Origin: Eubacterium sp.
GTDB taxonomy: Bacteria > Bacillota > Clostridia > Lachnospirales > Lachnospiraceae
Reading direction: 5' to 3'
Assembly: GCA_024697885.1 (NCBI GenBank)
Contig: JAILSA010000211.1
Span: 1 to 12,464 of the forward strand
Length of the DNA: 12,464 bases
Numbering within the stretch: position 1 is the first letter of the stretch; each line of letters opens with the position of its first letter. Both the position numbers and the translations under genes were made by a program. Of this stretch, positions 5,331-12,464 are shown piece by piece. The notes under the pieces were generated by a model, which saw only the letters and a program-made list of their open reading frames with translations, was not told the origin of the DNA and did not search any database.

Positions 5331-6665
5331 TTAGTTTCCTAAGAAGCCCTTGTAGTGGCGAACCAATACTAAGGATTCAATCTGCTTCAATGTTTCAATT
5401 ACTACTCCAACTACGATGATCAAAGATGTTCCTGAGAAGGATACATCGGCACCAAATACTCCGGAGAAGAAAATTGGAAGGACACATACGATAACCATTC
5501 CAACTGCTCCCATGAAGATAATGCTGTTCAGCACATTGGTCAAATAATCTGTGGTTGGTTTTCCAGGTCTGATACCTGGGATGAATCCGCCCTGTCTCTT
5601 CATGTTGTTGGAGATCTCGAGTGGATTGAAGGTTACTGAAGTATAGAAGTAAGCGAAGAAGATTACCAGTGCAATGTAGACTAACAATCCAAGGCTGTAC
5701 TTAAACTCTCCCCAGCTTCCGATTTTGCACCATGAGCTCTGATTACAAACGGTCAGGAACTTCTGGAACAAAGTTGCCTTAGGGCCTGTTGCCGGCTGAA
5801 TTCCAGCGAAGCTGGCAATTACGACTGGCAGAGACATCATGGATGATGCAAAGATTACTGGAATAACTCCAGCGGTATTTACTTTCAGAGGAATGTGGCT
5901 GGACTGTCCGCCCGCTACTCTTCTACCCTGAACTTTTTTCGCATACTGTACAGGAATGCGGCGCTCGCCGTCCTGCAAAAATACGATAAATACGAACATA
6001 GCTACGATAATCAATACAATGATTACACCTGCTACAATTGCGTTTGTGATGTTACCAGCACCTGAAATATATGTCTTATAAAGGCCTGACAAATCACTTG
6101 GAATTCTTGCTACAATATTAATCAACAAGATAATGGATATACCATTTCCTACACCCTTTACTGTAACCTGCTCTCCTAACCACATAAGGAAAGCAGCACC
6201 TGCTGTAAATGCAGCGACAGCTACAATCATGGATACATATCCCTCTTCTTTGAAGAAGCCCTGGTTACGGAAACCGATTACCATGGCAGCACCCTCGATT
6301 ACAGCCAAAACGATGGAAAGATAACGAGTGAACTCATTGATCTTTCTACGACCGTCCTCACCATCTTTCTGCAACTCCTCAAGACGAGGAATTGCAATGG
6401 TAAGAAGCTGCAAAATAATGGACGCAGTGATATAAGGTGTGATATTCAACGCAAAGATGGACATTCTGGAGAATGAACCACCTGTCATAACATCAAGAAA
6501 TCCCAATGACTGGTTCTTGTTGAACATTTCCTGCATCAAGCTGTTGTTGACACCTGGGATTGGAATATTACATCCAATACGAACAACTACCAGGGCCATC
6601 AACACATAGAGCAGTTTCATACGGATCTCTTTTGTCTTAAACGCACTCTGAATCGTTTGTAACAC
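5331..6665 (-). CDS. secY: Protein translocase subunit SecY
   Basis: Ten-span channel subunit of the SecYEG translocon in the cytoplasmic membrane; passes secreted and membrane proteins driven by SecA or the ribosome. Length is 444 aa. The N-terminal amphipathic segment MLQTIQSAFKTKEIR precedes the first span (about 17-37). The signature NITPYITASIILQ is at 74-86. GEQVTVKGVGNGISI is at 164-178, the ribosome/SecA-binding loop with YAKKVQGRR is at 241-249, and the second cytosolic loop with FIPGIRPGKPT is at 361-371. The GTG start directly follows the rplO stop (TAAGTG) and uses a GAGGTGA site inside rplO, so translation is very likely coupled. Last gene of the spc block proper. Confidence 0.99.
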   Translation of the reverse strand: MLQTIQSAFKTKEIRMKLLYVLMALVVVRIGCNIPIPGVNNSLMQEMFNKNQSLGFLDVMTGGSFSRMSIFALNITPYITASIILQLLTIAIPRLEELQKDGEDGRRKINEFTRYLSIVLAVIEGAAMVIGFRNQGFFKEEGYVSMIVAVAAFTAGAAFLMWLGEQVTVKGVGNGISIILLINIVARIPSDLSGLYKTYISGAGNITNAIVAGVIIVLIIVAMFVFIVFLQDGERRIPVQYAKKVQGRRVAGGQSSHIPLKVNTAGVIPVIFASSMMSLPVVIASFAGIQPATGPKATLFQKFLTVCNQSSWCKIGSWGEFKYSLGLLVYIALVIFFAYFYTSVTFNPLEISNNMKRQGGFIPGIRPGKPTTDYLTNVLNSIIFMGAVGMVIVCVLPIFFSGVFGADVSFSGTSLIIVVGVVIETLKQIESLVLVRHYKGFLGN

Positions 6666-7106
6666 TTAGATCACCTCTGCTTTTCCACCTGCAGCCTGAA
6701 TCTTCTCAACAGCGCTAGCGCTGTAAGCGTTTACCTTAACATCAAGCTTTTTGGTTAAATCTCCATTTCCAAGAATTTTAACTCCATCTTTTGGATTTTT
6801 GATTACGCCAACTTCACACAACTTCTCAACAGTAACTTCGTCACCATCGTTGAATTTGTTCAATGCATCAACATTGATTGCTACGATGTTCTTGCTGTTG
6901 ATATTTGTAAAGCCTCGCTTAGGCAATCTTCTGTATAATGGCAACTGACCGCCTTCGAAACCTGGTCTAGGTGCTCCGGAACGAGCTTTCTGTCCCTTAT
7001 GACCTTTACCAGCAGTCTTACCATTTCCTGAACCATGTCCGCGTCCTCTTCTGAACTCATTGCTCTGCTTAGAACCAGCGGCTGGTTTCAATTCTGATAA
7101 ATTCAT
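6666..7106 (-). CDS. rplO: 50S ribosomal protein L15
   Basis: Late-assembling 23S rRNA-binding protein of the large subunit. Length is 146 aa. The long Gly/Arg/Lys-rich N-terminal extension that threads into rRNA is clear ([20 protein letters not shown] near 19-38, then [18 protein letters not shown]). The globular C-terminal part ends in the signature-like [19 protein letters not shown]. The ATG lies 8 nt after GGAGG. It follows rpmD by 17 nt and abuts secY with no spacer, providing the secY ribosome binding site from its own last codons. Confidence 0.99.
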   Translation of the reverse strand: MNLSELKPAAGSKQSNEFRRGRGHGSGNGKTAGKGHKGQKARSGAPRPGFEGGQLPLYRRLPKRGFTNINSKNIVAINVDALNKFNDGDEVTVEKLCEVGVIKNPKDGVKILGNGDLTKKLDVKVNAYSASAVEKIQAAGGKAEVI

Positions 7107-7123
7107 TACTTGACCCTCCTTGA

Positions 7124-7306
7124 TTAGATTTCTTCAACCTCAACAAGATGTGAAATCTGCTGAAGCTGACCTCTTGTAGCTTTGTTATCTGGAACGATTA
7201 CAGACTTGTGTAATTTTCTAAGTCCCATAGCTTCTACTGTCTTTCTGTTTCTAGGAACAGCACCGATGGTAGATTTTACTAATGTGATTTTCAACTTTCC
7301 TGCCAT
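7124..7306 (-). CDS. rpmD: 50S ribosomal protein L30
   Basis: Small large-subunit protein of 60 aa, the normal bacterial length. The ferredoxin-like fold sequence [20 protein letters not shown] at 4-23 and [13 protein letters not shown] at 28-40 are typical, ending HLVEVEEI. The rpsE stop TAG is part of the AGGAGG used here, and the ATG lies 9 nt after it. An out-of-frame ATG 5 nt upstream was not chosen because it opens no L30 frame. Confidence 0.98.
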   Translation of the reverse strand: MAGKLKITLVKSTIGAVPRNRKTVEAMGLRKLHKSVIVPDNKATRGQLQQISHLVEVEEI

Positions 7307-7319
7307 GTCATTGCACCTC

Positions 7320-7829
7320 CTAGCCCAAAACTTCTTCTACGGAAAGACCGCGAAGTTTTGCTACTTCCTCAGGAGTCTTCAACTCTTTCAATCCCTCGAT
7401 TGTAGCAAGAACTACGTTCTGCTTATTACGGGATCCCAAAGACTTCGTACGGATGTTTTTGAAACCTGCAAGCTCCAATACGGCACGAGCTGGACCACCA
7501 GCGATGATACCAGTACCTTCTGGAGACTTCTTCATCAATACTTCGGCACTGCCGAATTTACCAATATAGTCATGAGGAATACTCTTGTTCTCATCCAATG
7601 GTACATTGATGAGTTTTTTGATAGCGTCCTCTTTTCCTTTACGAATAGCTTCTGGAATTTCCATAGCTTTTCCCAAACCTGCACCAACGTGTCCCTGTCC
7701 GTCTCCAACTACTACAAGTGCAGCGAATCTGAAGTTACGTCCACCTTTAACAACCTTGGTTACACGTTTGATTGATACTACTTTATCTTCTAATTCTAAC
7801 TGATTAGCATCAATAATCTCACGTTTCAT
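7320..7829 (-). CDS. rpsE: 30S ribosomal protein S5
   Basis: Small-subunit protein that, with S4 and S3, lines the mRNA entry channel and affects decoding accuracy. Length is 169 aa. The double-stranded-RNA-binding-like N-terminal domain (about 12-75) contains [19 protein letters not shown] and [19 protein letters not shown]. The C-terminal domain has [18 protein letters not shown] and [19 protein letters not shown]. The ATG lies 7 nt after AAGGAGG. It follows rplR by 15 nt and its stop overlaps the rpmD ribosome binding site. Confidence 0.99.
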   Translation of the reverse strand: MKREIIDANQLELEDKVVSIKRVTKVVKGGRNFRFAALVVVGDGQGHVGAGLGKAMEIPEAIRKGKEDAIKKLINVPLDENKSIPHDYIGKFGSAEVLMKKSPEGTGIIAGGPARAVLELAGFKNIRTKSLGSRNKQNVVLATIEGLKELKTPEEVAKLRGLSVEEVLG

Positions 7830-7844
7830 GTGTTTTCCTCCTTA

Positions 7845-8213
7845 TTAGAATTCCAGACCAGCTTCTCTAGCTGCGTCTGCCAATGCTTTAACTTTACCCT
7901 GATAAATATAACCGCCACGGTCAAATACAACTTCCTTAACGCCGTTGTCCAAAGCTTTCTTTGCGATTACGCTTCCAAGCTTTGCAGCAGCCTCAACGTT
8001 GTTTGTCTTCTCAAGACCTTCTTTAACCTCTGCCTGTGTTGTAGCAGCAGATACGATTGTTTTACCAGCGACATCATCAATAACCTGTGCATACATATGG
8101 TTATTGCTTCGGAATACAGCCAAACGTGGTTTCTCAGGAGTACCAGACAAACGGCTACGGATTCTTCTATGCTTATTTACGCGAACTTCGCTTCTATTTG
8201 TTTTACTAACCAT
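7845..8213 (-). CDS. rplR: 50S ribosomal protein L18
   Basis: 5S rRNA-binding protein of the central protuberance, working with L5 from the same operon. Length is 122 aa. The basic N-terminus ([20 protein letters not shown]) precedes the globular part with [15 protein letters not shown], and the end [20 protein letters not shown] is diagnostic. The ATG lies 9 nt after AAAGGAG. It sits 18 nt after rplF and 15 nt before rpsE. Confidence 0.99.
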   Translation of the reverse strand: MVSKTNRSEVRVNKHRRIRSRLSGTPEKPRLAVFRSNNHMYAQVIDDVAGKTIVSAATTQAEVKEGLEKTNNVEAAAKLGSVIAKKALDNGVKEVVFDRGGYIYQGKVKALADAAREAGLEF

Positions 8214-8231
8214 TCCTACTTACTCCTTTCT

Positions 8232-8774
8232 TTATTTCTTACCAGTCTTACCAACTTTGCGTCTGATTACTTCATCCACATATTTGATACCCTTGCCCTT
8301 ATATGGCTCTGGTGCTCTCTTCTCGCGGATCTCAGCTGCATACTGGCCTACTTTTTCTTTGTCGATTCCAGATACGATGATAAGGTTCTGTCCGTCAACA
8401 GTTACATCGATTCCTTCTGGATCTTCCATCTCTACAGGATGAGAATATCCAAGAGAAAGTGTAAGCTTCTTACCCTGCTTAGCAGCACGGTAACCTACTC
8501 CGTTAACCTCAAGTCTCTTCTCATAACCCTCTGTTACTCCGATGATCATGTTCTGGATCAATGTTCTTGTCAATCCATGAAGTGATTTCATCTTCTTCAA
8601 ATCGTTTGGACGAGAAACCTTAACTTCCTCACCCTCTTTTGTAATGGACATCTCTGAAGGCAATACTCTCTCGAGTGTTCCCTTTGGTCCTTTAACCGTC
8701 ACCTGATTATTTTCTGCAATATCTACAGTTACGCCTGCAGGTATAGCGATAGGCATTCTTCCAATACGTGACAT
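8232..8774 (-). CDS. rplF: 50S ribosomal protein L6
   Basis: Two-domain large-subunit protein near the sarcin-ricin loop and the elongation-factor site. Length is 180 aa, standard. It begins [15 protein letters not shown] and its second repeat contains [21 protein letters not shown]. The C-terminal signature [20 protein letters not shown] is complete. The ATG lies 7 nt after AGGAGG. A 58-nt A/T-rich gap separates it from rpsH, longer than its neighbours; I see no convincing hairpin or promoter there. Confidence 0.99.
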   Translation of the reverse strand: MSRIGRMPIAIPAGVTVDIAENNQVTVKGPKGTLERVLPSEMSITKEGEEVKVSRPNDLKKMKSLHGLTRTLIQNMIIGVTEGYEKRLEVNGVGYRAAKQGKKLTLSLGYSHPVEMEDPEGIDVTVDGQNLIIVSGIDKEKVGQYAAEIREKRAPEPYKGKGIKYVDEVIRRKVGKTGKK

Positions 8775-8832
8775 GCCGGTACCTCCTATATATTTTTTAG
8801 AGTGTTTAGTTACTTATGATGCTTTCTTTTGA

Positions 8833-9234
8833 CTACCAAACGAAAGCCAATACTTCTCCACCTACGTTCTCTTTGCGAGCCTCTTTGTCTGTCAAGACAC
8901 CCTTGTTTGTGGAGATGATTGCGATGCCGAGTCCGCCAAGTACCTTAGGCAGCTCATCTGCACCAGCGTAGATACGAAGACCTGGCTTGGAGATTCTTCT
9001 CAAACCGGAGATGATCTTTTCGTTTTTATCTTTACCGTATTTCAATGTGATGTGGATGGAGTTGAAGCCATCAACCTCAACGATTTCAAAACTCTTGATA
9101 TATCCCTCTTTCAAAAGGATCTCTGCGATAGAAACCTTCATCTTGGAAGCAGGAACATCAACTGTATCATGTTTTGCAGTGTTTGCATTACGGATTCTTG
9201 TAAGCATATCTGCAATTGGATCGCTCATTGTCAT
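8833..9234 (-). CDS. rpsH: 30S ribosomal protein S8
   Basis: Primary 16S rRNA-binding protein of the central domain; in E. coli it is the translational repressor of the spc operon. Length is 133 aa. It begins [18 protein letters not shown] and ends with the signature [19 protein letters not shown] and AFVW. Two in-frame ATGs lie 6 nt apart. I chose the first because AGGAGG is 10 nt before it and 16 nt before the second, which would give [10 protein letters not shown] did not recognise an S8-binding site in the mRNA near rplE, where E. coli has one. Confidence 0.98.
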   Translation of the reverse strand: MTMSDPIADMLTRIRNANTAKHDTVDVPASKMKVSIAEILLKEGYIKSFEIVEVDGFNSIHITLKYGKDKNEKIISGLRRISKPGLRIYAGADELPKVLGGLGIAIISTNKGVLTDKEARKENVGGEVLAFVW

Positions 9235-9272
9235 TATGTAATATCCTCCTTTACAATTTGCGGTGCACGCTC

Positions 9273-9458
9273 TTACCAGCTTGCTTTGCGTACGCCAGGA
9301 ATCTGGCCTTTATATGCTAACTCACGGAAGCAAATTCTGCAAATTCCGTATTTTCTCAGATAACCATGTGGACGACCACAAATCTTGCAACGATTGTACT
9401 CTCTTGTAGAGAACTTTGCTTTGCGCTGCTGCTTTATCTTCATAGATGTTTTAGCCAT
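9273..9458 (-). CDS. rpsN: 30S ribosomal protein S14, zinc type (S14Z)
   Basis: 30S head protein needed for late assembly. Length is 61 aa, the short zinc-binding form rather than the ~100-aa zinc-free form. Cys24, Cys27, Cys40 and Cys43 make the CxxC-CxxC site, followed by the conserved [18 protein letters not shown]. The basic N-terminus [20 protein letters not shown] is typical. The ATG lies 8 nt after AGGAGG. Location between rplE and rpsH is standard. A zinc-free paralogue elsewhere in the genome is possible but cannot be seen here. Confidence 0.98.
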   Translation of the reverse strand: MAKTSMKIKQQRKAKFSTREYNRCKICGRPHGYLRKYGICRICFRELAYKGQIPGVRKASW

Positions 9459-9474
9459 GAATTCTTCCTCCTAA

Positions 9475-10014
9475 TTATTTCTTGAATGGCATACCAAACT
9501 GTGCCAAAAGTTCACGTGCTTCCTCATCGGTCTGAGCGGTAGTAACGAAGATGATATCCATACCTCTTACCTTGTCTACCTTGTCATACTCGATTTCAGG
9601 GAAAATCAACTGCTCCTTAATTCCAAGTGCATAGTTTCCACGTCCGTCAAATGCGTTTGCACTAACACCACGGAAGTCACGAACTCGTGGCAATGCGAGG
9701 TTGATCAAACGATCAGCGAACTCATACATCTTCTCTCCACGAAGAGTAACCTTACATCCGATTGGCTGTCCCTCACGAAGTTTGAAGTTAGCAACGGATT
9801 TCTTAGCTCTTGTGACAACAGCTTTCTGACCTGTGATAATCTCAAGATCACTAATAGCTGAATCTAATACTTTTGAATTTTCTTTAGCTTCACCAACGCC
9901 CATATTGATAACGATCTTATCGAGCTTTGGTACCTGCATAACATTTTTATACTCGAATTTCTTCTGCATTTCTGGAACGATGTCCTTCAAGTATGTCTCT
10001 TTTAATCTAGCCAT
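9475..10014 (-). CDS. rplE: 50S ribosomal protein L5
   Basis: 5S rRNA-binding protein of the central protuberance that touches P-site tRNA and bridges to S13. Length is 179 aa. Clear landmarks are the N-terminal [35 protein letters not shown] near 31-48, [39 protein letters not shown] and the C-terminal [17 protein letters not shown]. The ATG lies 11 nt after GGAGG, somewhat long but the only start that gives the normal N-terminus. It follows rplX by 24 nt. Confidence 0.99.
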   Translation of the reverse strand: MARLKETYLKDIVPEMQKKFEYKNVMQVPKLDKIVINMGVGEAKENSKVLDSAISDLEIITGQKAVVTRAKKSVANFKLREGQPIGCKVTLRGEKMYEFADRLINLALPRVRDFRGVSANAFDGRGNYALGIKEQLIFPEIEYDKVDKVRGMDIIFVTTAQTDEEARELLAQFGMPFKK

Positions 10015-10038
10015 TTAAAACAGTACCTCCTCTCTCAA

Positions 10039-10347
10039 TTAATCAATAACAGCGCCTGTTTTTTTGGCATAACGAACTTTATCTTTACCGTCTTCTACTT
10101 TGAATCCGATACGAGTAACTTCGCCATTAACAACGTACATAACATTGGATACGTCGAAGAACGCCTCTTCCTCAACGATTCCACCCTGAGGGTTGGACTG
10201 ATTAGGTTTGATGTGCATTTTTACCTTGTTAACGCCCTCAACCTTAACCTTGCTTCCTTTTACCTCAAGGACTTTACCTTCTTTGCCTTTATCGACACCA
10301 GCGATCACACGAACAGTGTCGCCTTTTTTAATCTTTGATGTTGCCAC
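10039..10347 (-). CDS. rplX: 50S ribosomal protein L24
   Basis: One of the two initiators of 50S assembly, located at the tunnel exit. Length is 102 aa. The KOW motif is at the N-terminus ([20 protein letters not shown], about 7-26), followed by [14 protein letters not shown] and [16 protein letters not shown]. The start codon is GTG, 7 nt after GGAGGTG, and gives the usual [14 protein letters not shown] N-terminus. It lies 14 nt after rplN. Confidence 0.98.
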   Translation of the reverse strand: MATSKIKKGDTVRVIAGVDKGKEGKVLEVKGSKVKVEGVNKVKMHIKPNQSNPQGGIVEEEAFFDVSNVMYVVNGEVTRIGFKVEDGKDKVRYAKKTGAVID

Positions 10348-10361
10348 TTGGGTACACCTCC

Positions 10362-10730
10362 TTATAATACTTCTGGTGCTAAGGAAACAATCTTCATGAA
10401 TTGTTTTTCTCTTAACTCTCTAGCTACTGGTCCAAAGATACGTGTTCCCTTTGGAGTCTTATCATCTTTGATTACAACGGCAGCGTTGTCATCAAAACGA
10501 ATGTAAGAACCGTCTGGACGACGAATCTCTTTCTTTGTACGAACTACTACAGCCTTTACAACGTCACCTTTTTTTACAACTCCGCCTGGTGCTGCATCTT
10601 TGACGGTTGCAACGATGATGTCGCCTACTGCTGCATATCTTCTAACAGAACCACCGAGAACACGGATGCACAACAACTCTTTTGCTCCAGTGTTATCAGC
10701 AACTCTCAATCTGGTCTCCTGCTGTACCAT
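10362..10730 (-). CDS. rplN: 50S ribosomal protein L14
   Basis: Large-subunit protein at the subunit interface, contacting 16S helix 14 and the docking site of the silencing factor RsfS. Length is 122 aa, invariant in the family. It begins [20 protein letters not shown] and ends [22 protein letters not shown]. It is the first gene of the spc block in the E. coli sense; the 37-nt gap from rpsQ contains no convincing promoter. The ATG lies 9 nt after AAAGGAG. Confidence 0.99.
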   Translation of the reverse strand: MVQQETRLRVADNTGAKELLCIRVLGGSVRRYAAVGDIIVATVKDAAPGGVVKKGDVVKAVVVRTKKEIRRPDGSYIRFDDNAAVVIKDDKTPKGTRIFGPVARELREKQFMKIVSLAPEVL

Positions 10731-10767
10731 AACACAATACTCCTTTCATGAGTCTATAATATTGGTT

Positions 10768-11022
10768 TTACTTAGCTTTCTCGATGATCTCAACAAGTCT
10801 CCATCTCTTGTCCTTGGACAATGGTCTTGTCTCCATTACCTTAACTACGTCACCAATGTTGCACTCATTGTTCTCGTCATGAGCTTTCAATTTATATGTT
10901 CTTTTAACGATTTTGCCATAAAGTGGATGCTTTACGTTATCTACTACTGCAACAACGATTGTCTTGTCCATCTTATCGCTTACGACTTTACCTGTACGGG
11001 TCTTTCTAAGATTTCTAGCCAC
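10768..11022 (-). CDS. rpsQ: 30S ribosomal protein S17
   Basis: OB-fold primary binder of the 16S 5' domain. Length is 84 aa. It begins [20 protein letters not shown], carries [19 protein letters not shown], and ends in the signature region [20 protein letters not shown]. The GTG start lies 8 nt after AGGAGG. It is the last gene of the S10 block, 17 nt after rpmC. Confidence 0.98.
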   Translation of the reverse strand: MARNLRKTRTGKVVSDKMDKTIVVAVVDNVKHPLYGKIVKRTYKLKAHDENNECNIGDVVKVMETRPLSKDKRWRLVEIIEKAK

Positions 11023-11039
11023 AACAAAATCCTCCTTTC

Positions 11040-11243
11040 TTAGTTAGCTGAGTTCTGAGCCATTACTGTTTCGATACGAGCAATGTTTCTTCTAACTTCT
11101 TTAATTCTGCTTGTATTGTCAAGTTGGTTTGTTGCGTTCTGGAATCTCAAGTTAAAAAGTTCCTTCTTTGCAGCTACTAACTCATCATTCAGCTCTGCTG
11201 CTGACATTTCTGCAATACTATTCAAAAATTCCTTACTCTTCAC
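11040..11243 (-). CDS. rpmC: 50S ribosomal protein L29
   Basis: Two-helix protein at the tunnel exit, neighbouring L23 and part of the docking platform for SRP and trigger factor. Length is 67 aa. The conserved core [20 protein letters not shown], then [11 protein letters not shown], identifies it. The GTG start overlaps the end of rplP by 11 nt. GGAGGT lies 7 nt upstream inside rplP, where it encodes glycines of the L16 tail. The overlap implies translational coupling with L16. Confidence 0.98.
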   Translation of the reverse strand: MKSKEFLNSIAEMSAAELNDELVAAKKELFNLRFQNATNQLDNTSRIKEVRRNIARIETVMAQNSAN

Positions 11244-11670
11244 TGCCAGAACCTCCTTCTAACTCTGCTTTAGAAACGATCTTACACTTGATAGGCAATT
11301 TGTGCATAGCAAGACGAAGCGCCTCTCTAGCTGTTTCTTCAGGTACACCTGCGATCTCAAACATTACGCGACCTGGTTTAACTACTGCTACCCAGTACTC
11401 AAGAGCTCCCTTTCCTTTACCCATTCGAGTCTCAGCTGGAGTCTTTGTAACTGGCTTAGCAGGGAAAATCTTGATCCATACTTTACCACCACGCTTGGTA
11501 TAACGAGTCATAGCAACACGGGCAGCCTCAATCTGATTGGAACGGATCCAGTGTGGCTCCTGAGCCACAAGACCGAATTCACCGTATGTAATCTTATTTC
11601 CACGCAACGCTTTTCCTCTCATGGAACCGCGGAACTGTTTACGACGTTTTACTCTTTTTGGCATTAACAT
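11233..11670 (-). CDS. rplP: 50S ribosomal protein L16
   Basis: Large-subunit protein near the A site that positions tRNA and completes the peptidyl transferase region late in assembly. Length is 145 aa. It begins [20 protein letters not shown] and includes [40 protein letters not shown] and EAPREALRLA-like [18 protein letters not shown]. The first ATG overlaps the rpsC stop by one base (TAATG). The second ATG, two codons on, was not chosen because family members begin ML-PKR. The tail EGGSGSEE is shaped by the embedded rpmC ribosome binding site. Confidence 0.99.
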   Translation of the reverse strand: MLMPKRVKRRKQFRGSMRGKALRGNKITYGEFGLVAQEPHWIRSNQIEAARVAMTRYTKRGGKVWIKIFPAKPVTKTPAETRMGKGKGALEYWVAVVKPGRVMFEIAGVPEETAREALRLAMHKLPIKCKIVSKAELEGGSGSEE

Positions 11671-12350
11671 TATTTATCGCTCCCTTCCTTTGAATTAGCC
11701 TTAGGTGCTTTGCCATTTTTGGTTGGAAGTACTTCACCGTGGTAAATCCAGGTCTTAACACCTACTTTACCATAGGTTGTGTTTGCTTCTGCAAATCCAT
11801 AATCGATATCTGCACGAAGTGTCTGAAGAGGAATGTTACCCTCGCTGTAGAACTCTGTACGAGCCATATCAGCTCCACCAAGTCTACCAGAACAAGAAGT
11901 CTTGATTCCCTTTGCGCCGGACTTCATAGCTCTTCCCATGCAAGATTTCATTGCACGACGGAAGGAAATACGATTCTCAAGCTGCTGAGCGATGTTCTCT
12001 GCTACCAACTGAGCATCTCCATCTGGACGCTTTACTTCTTTAATGTCAACCAATACTTTCTTTGTTGAGTATTTAGCCAGCTCTACTTTGAGCTTCTCAA
12101 TCTCTGCTCCGCCCTTACCGATTACGACACCAGGCTTAGCAGTGTATACCAATACTTTAACGCGATCTGCAGATCTCTCGATCTCAATCTTAGAGATTCC
12201 TGCATGATACAATTTTTTCTTTAAAAACTCACGGATTTTGTAATCTTCTACCAAGTTGTCAGAGAAATCTTTCTCATCTGCGAACCATCTGGACTCCCAG
12301 TCTTTGATAACACCGACTCTCAAACCGTGTGGATTAACTTTTTGTCCCAT
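11670..12350 (-). CDS. rpsC: 30S ribosomal protein S3
   Basis: Head protein at the mRNA entry channel, with helicase-supporting and RNA-binding roles. Length is 226 aa. It starts [20 protein letters not shown]. The type II KH domain (about 39-107) has the GKGG loop at 78-81 within [15 protein letters not shown]. The C-terminal domain carries the signature [13 protein letters not shown] at 154-166 and [15 protein letters not shown]. The tail is Lys/Ser-rich. The ATG lies 6 nt after AAAGGAG, 16 nt after rplV. The stop codon overlaps the rplP start. Confidence 0.99.
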   Translation of the reverse strand: MGQKVNPHGLRVGVIKDWESRWFADEKDFSDNLVEDYKIREFLKKKLYHAGISKIEIERSADRVKVLVYTAKPGVVIGKGGAEIEKLKVELAKYSTKKVLVDIKEVKRPDGDAQLVAENIAQQLENRISFRRAMKSCMGRAMKSGAKGIKTSCSGRLGGADMARTEFYSEGNIPLQTLRADIDYGFAEANTTYGKVGVKTWIYHGEVLPTKNGKAPKANSKEGSDK

Positions 12351-12366
12351 CTTAATCTCCTTTCAC

Positions 12367-12464
12367 TTATCTCTCATTCAAGATAACTGTAATATGGCAA
12401 GTTCTCTTCTCGATGCGATAAGCCATACCACGAGCTCTTGGTCGGATTCTCTTCATTGTTGTTG
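12367..12464 (-). CDS. rplV: 50S ribosomal protein L22, 3' end only
   Basis: Partial gene cut by the window edge; only the last 31 codons are present. They read [20 protein letters not shown] followed by [10 protein letters not shown] and TAA, which is the diagnostic L22 C-terminus (KR.RPRA.G.A..I.KRT.HIT). L22 lines the peptide exit tunnel with L4, and the conserved loop that reaches the tunnel constriction would be just outside or at this edge. Position directly before rpsC is the universal order. A Cys precedes HIT where Ser is common. Confidence 0.96.
   Translation of the reverse strand, partial: TTMKRIRPRARGMAYRIEKRTCHITVILNER

Noticed and set aside
7830..8585. Long plus-strand open frame opposite rplF and rplR (251 codons)
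   Set aside because: Fully antisense to two certain ribosomal protein genes, has low-complexity Ser/Phe/Leu-rich content, no convincing ribosome binding site and no recognisable domain. The same applies to other plus-strand frames such as 240-671 and 7182-7775.
10731..10767. TATTAT/TATAGA boxes in the rpsQ-rplN gap as an spc promoter
   Set aside because: No -35 at 16-18 nt; the nearest TTGAGA is too far away. The gap is short and contains the rplN ribosome binding site.

Overview
The window is the middle and downstream part of the universal S10-spc-alpha ribosomal protein cluster of a low-to-moderate G+C Firmicute. Every gene lies on the minus strand, so the transcript runs from the right edge (rplV) to the left edge (rplQ). 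The zinc-finger S14 (type Z), strong AGGAGG ribosome binding sites, rpsD sitting between rpsK and rpoA, and the S4 and L17 sequences all point to Clostridia. Family Lachnospiraceae is my best guess, from memory of protein families only.

Layout in transcription order: rplV (3' end only), rpsC, rplP, rpmC, rpsQ (tail of the S10 block); rplN, rplX, rplE, rpsN, rpsH, rplF, rplR, rpsE, rpmD, rplO, secY (spc block); adk, map, infA (adenylate kinase, methionine aminopeptidase, IF-1); rpmJ, rpsM, rpsK, rpsD, rpoA, rplQ (alpha block). That is 24 complete genes and one partial gene. rpmJ is a 37-codon gene with a GTG start, found by eye at 3333-3446. Seven of the 24 starts are GTG.

The genes act together. 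The r-proteins build both subunits. SecY is the membrane channel that receives nascent chains. Adk supplies balanced adenine nucleotides. Map removes the initiator methionine at the tunnel exit. IF-1 starts translation, and RpoA nucleates RNA polymerase. Most spacers are under 40 nt and contain only a Shine-Dalgarno sequence.

The non-routine material lies in four spacers and one protein. (1) A 319-nt gene-free stretch between rpmJ and rpsM holds a set of hairpins and a duplicated sequence module; it looks like a structured mRNA leader, plausibly an r-protein autoregulation site. (2) The infA-rpmJ gap has a good extended -10 promoter overlapping a hairpin with a T-run. (3) The infA 5' region has a very GC-rich hairpin. 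(4) The secY-adk gap has a promoter-like pair, a long hairpin that covers an AGGAGG, and a possible mini-ORF. (5) L17 is about 55 residues longer than usual because of a lysine-rich internal insertion. I see no mobile element, CRISPR, tRNA/rRNA or foreign gene, and no wholly new system; the novelty here is in the regulatory RNA.
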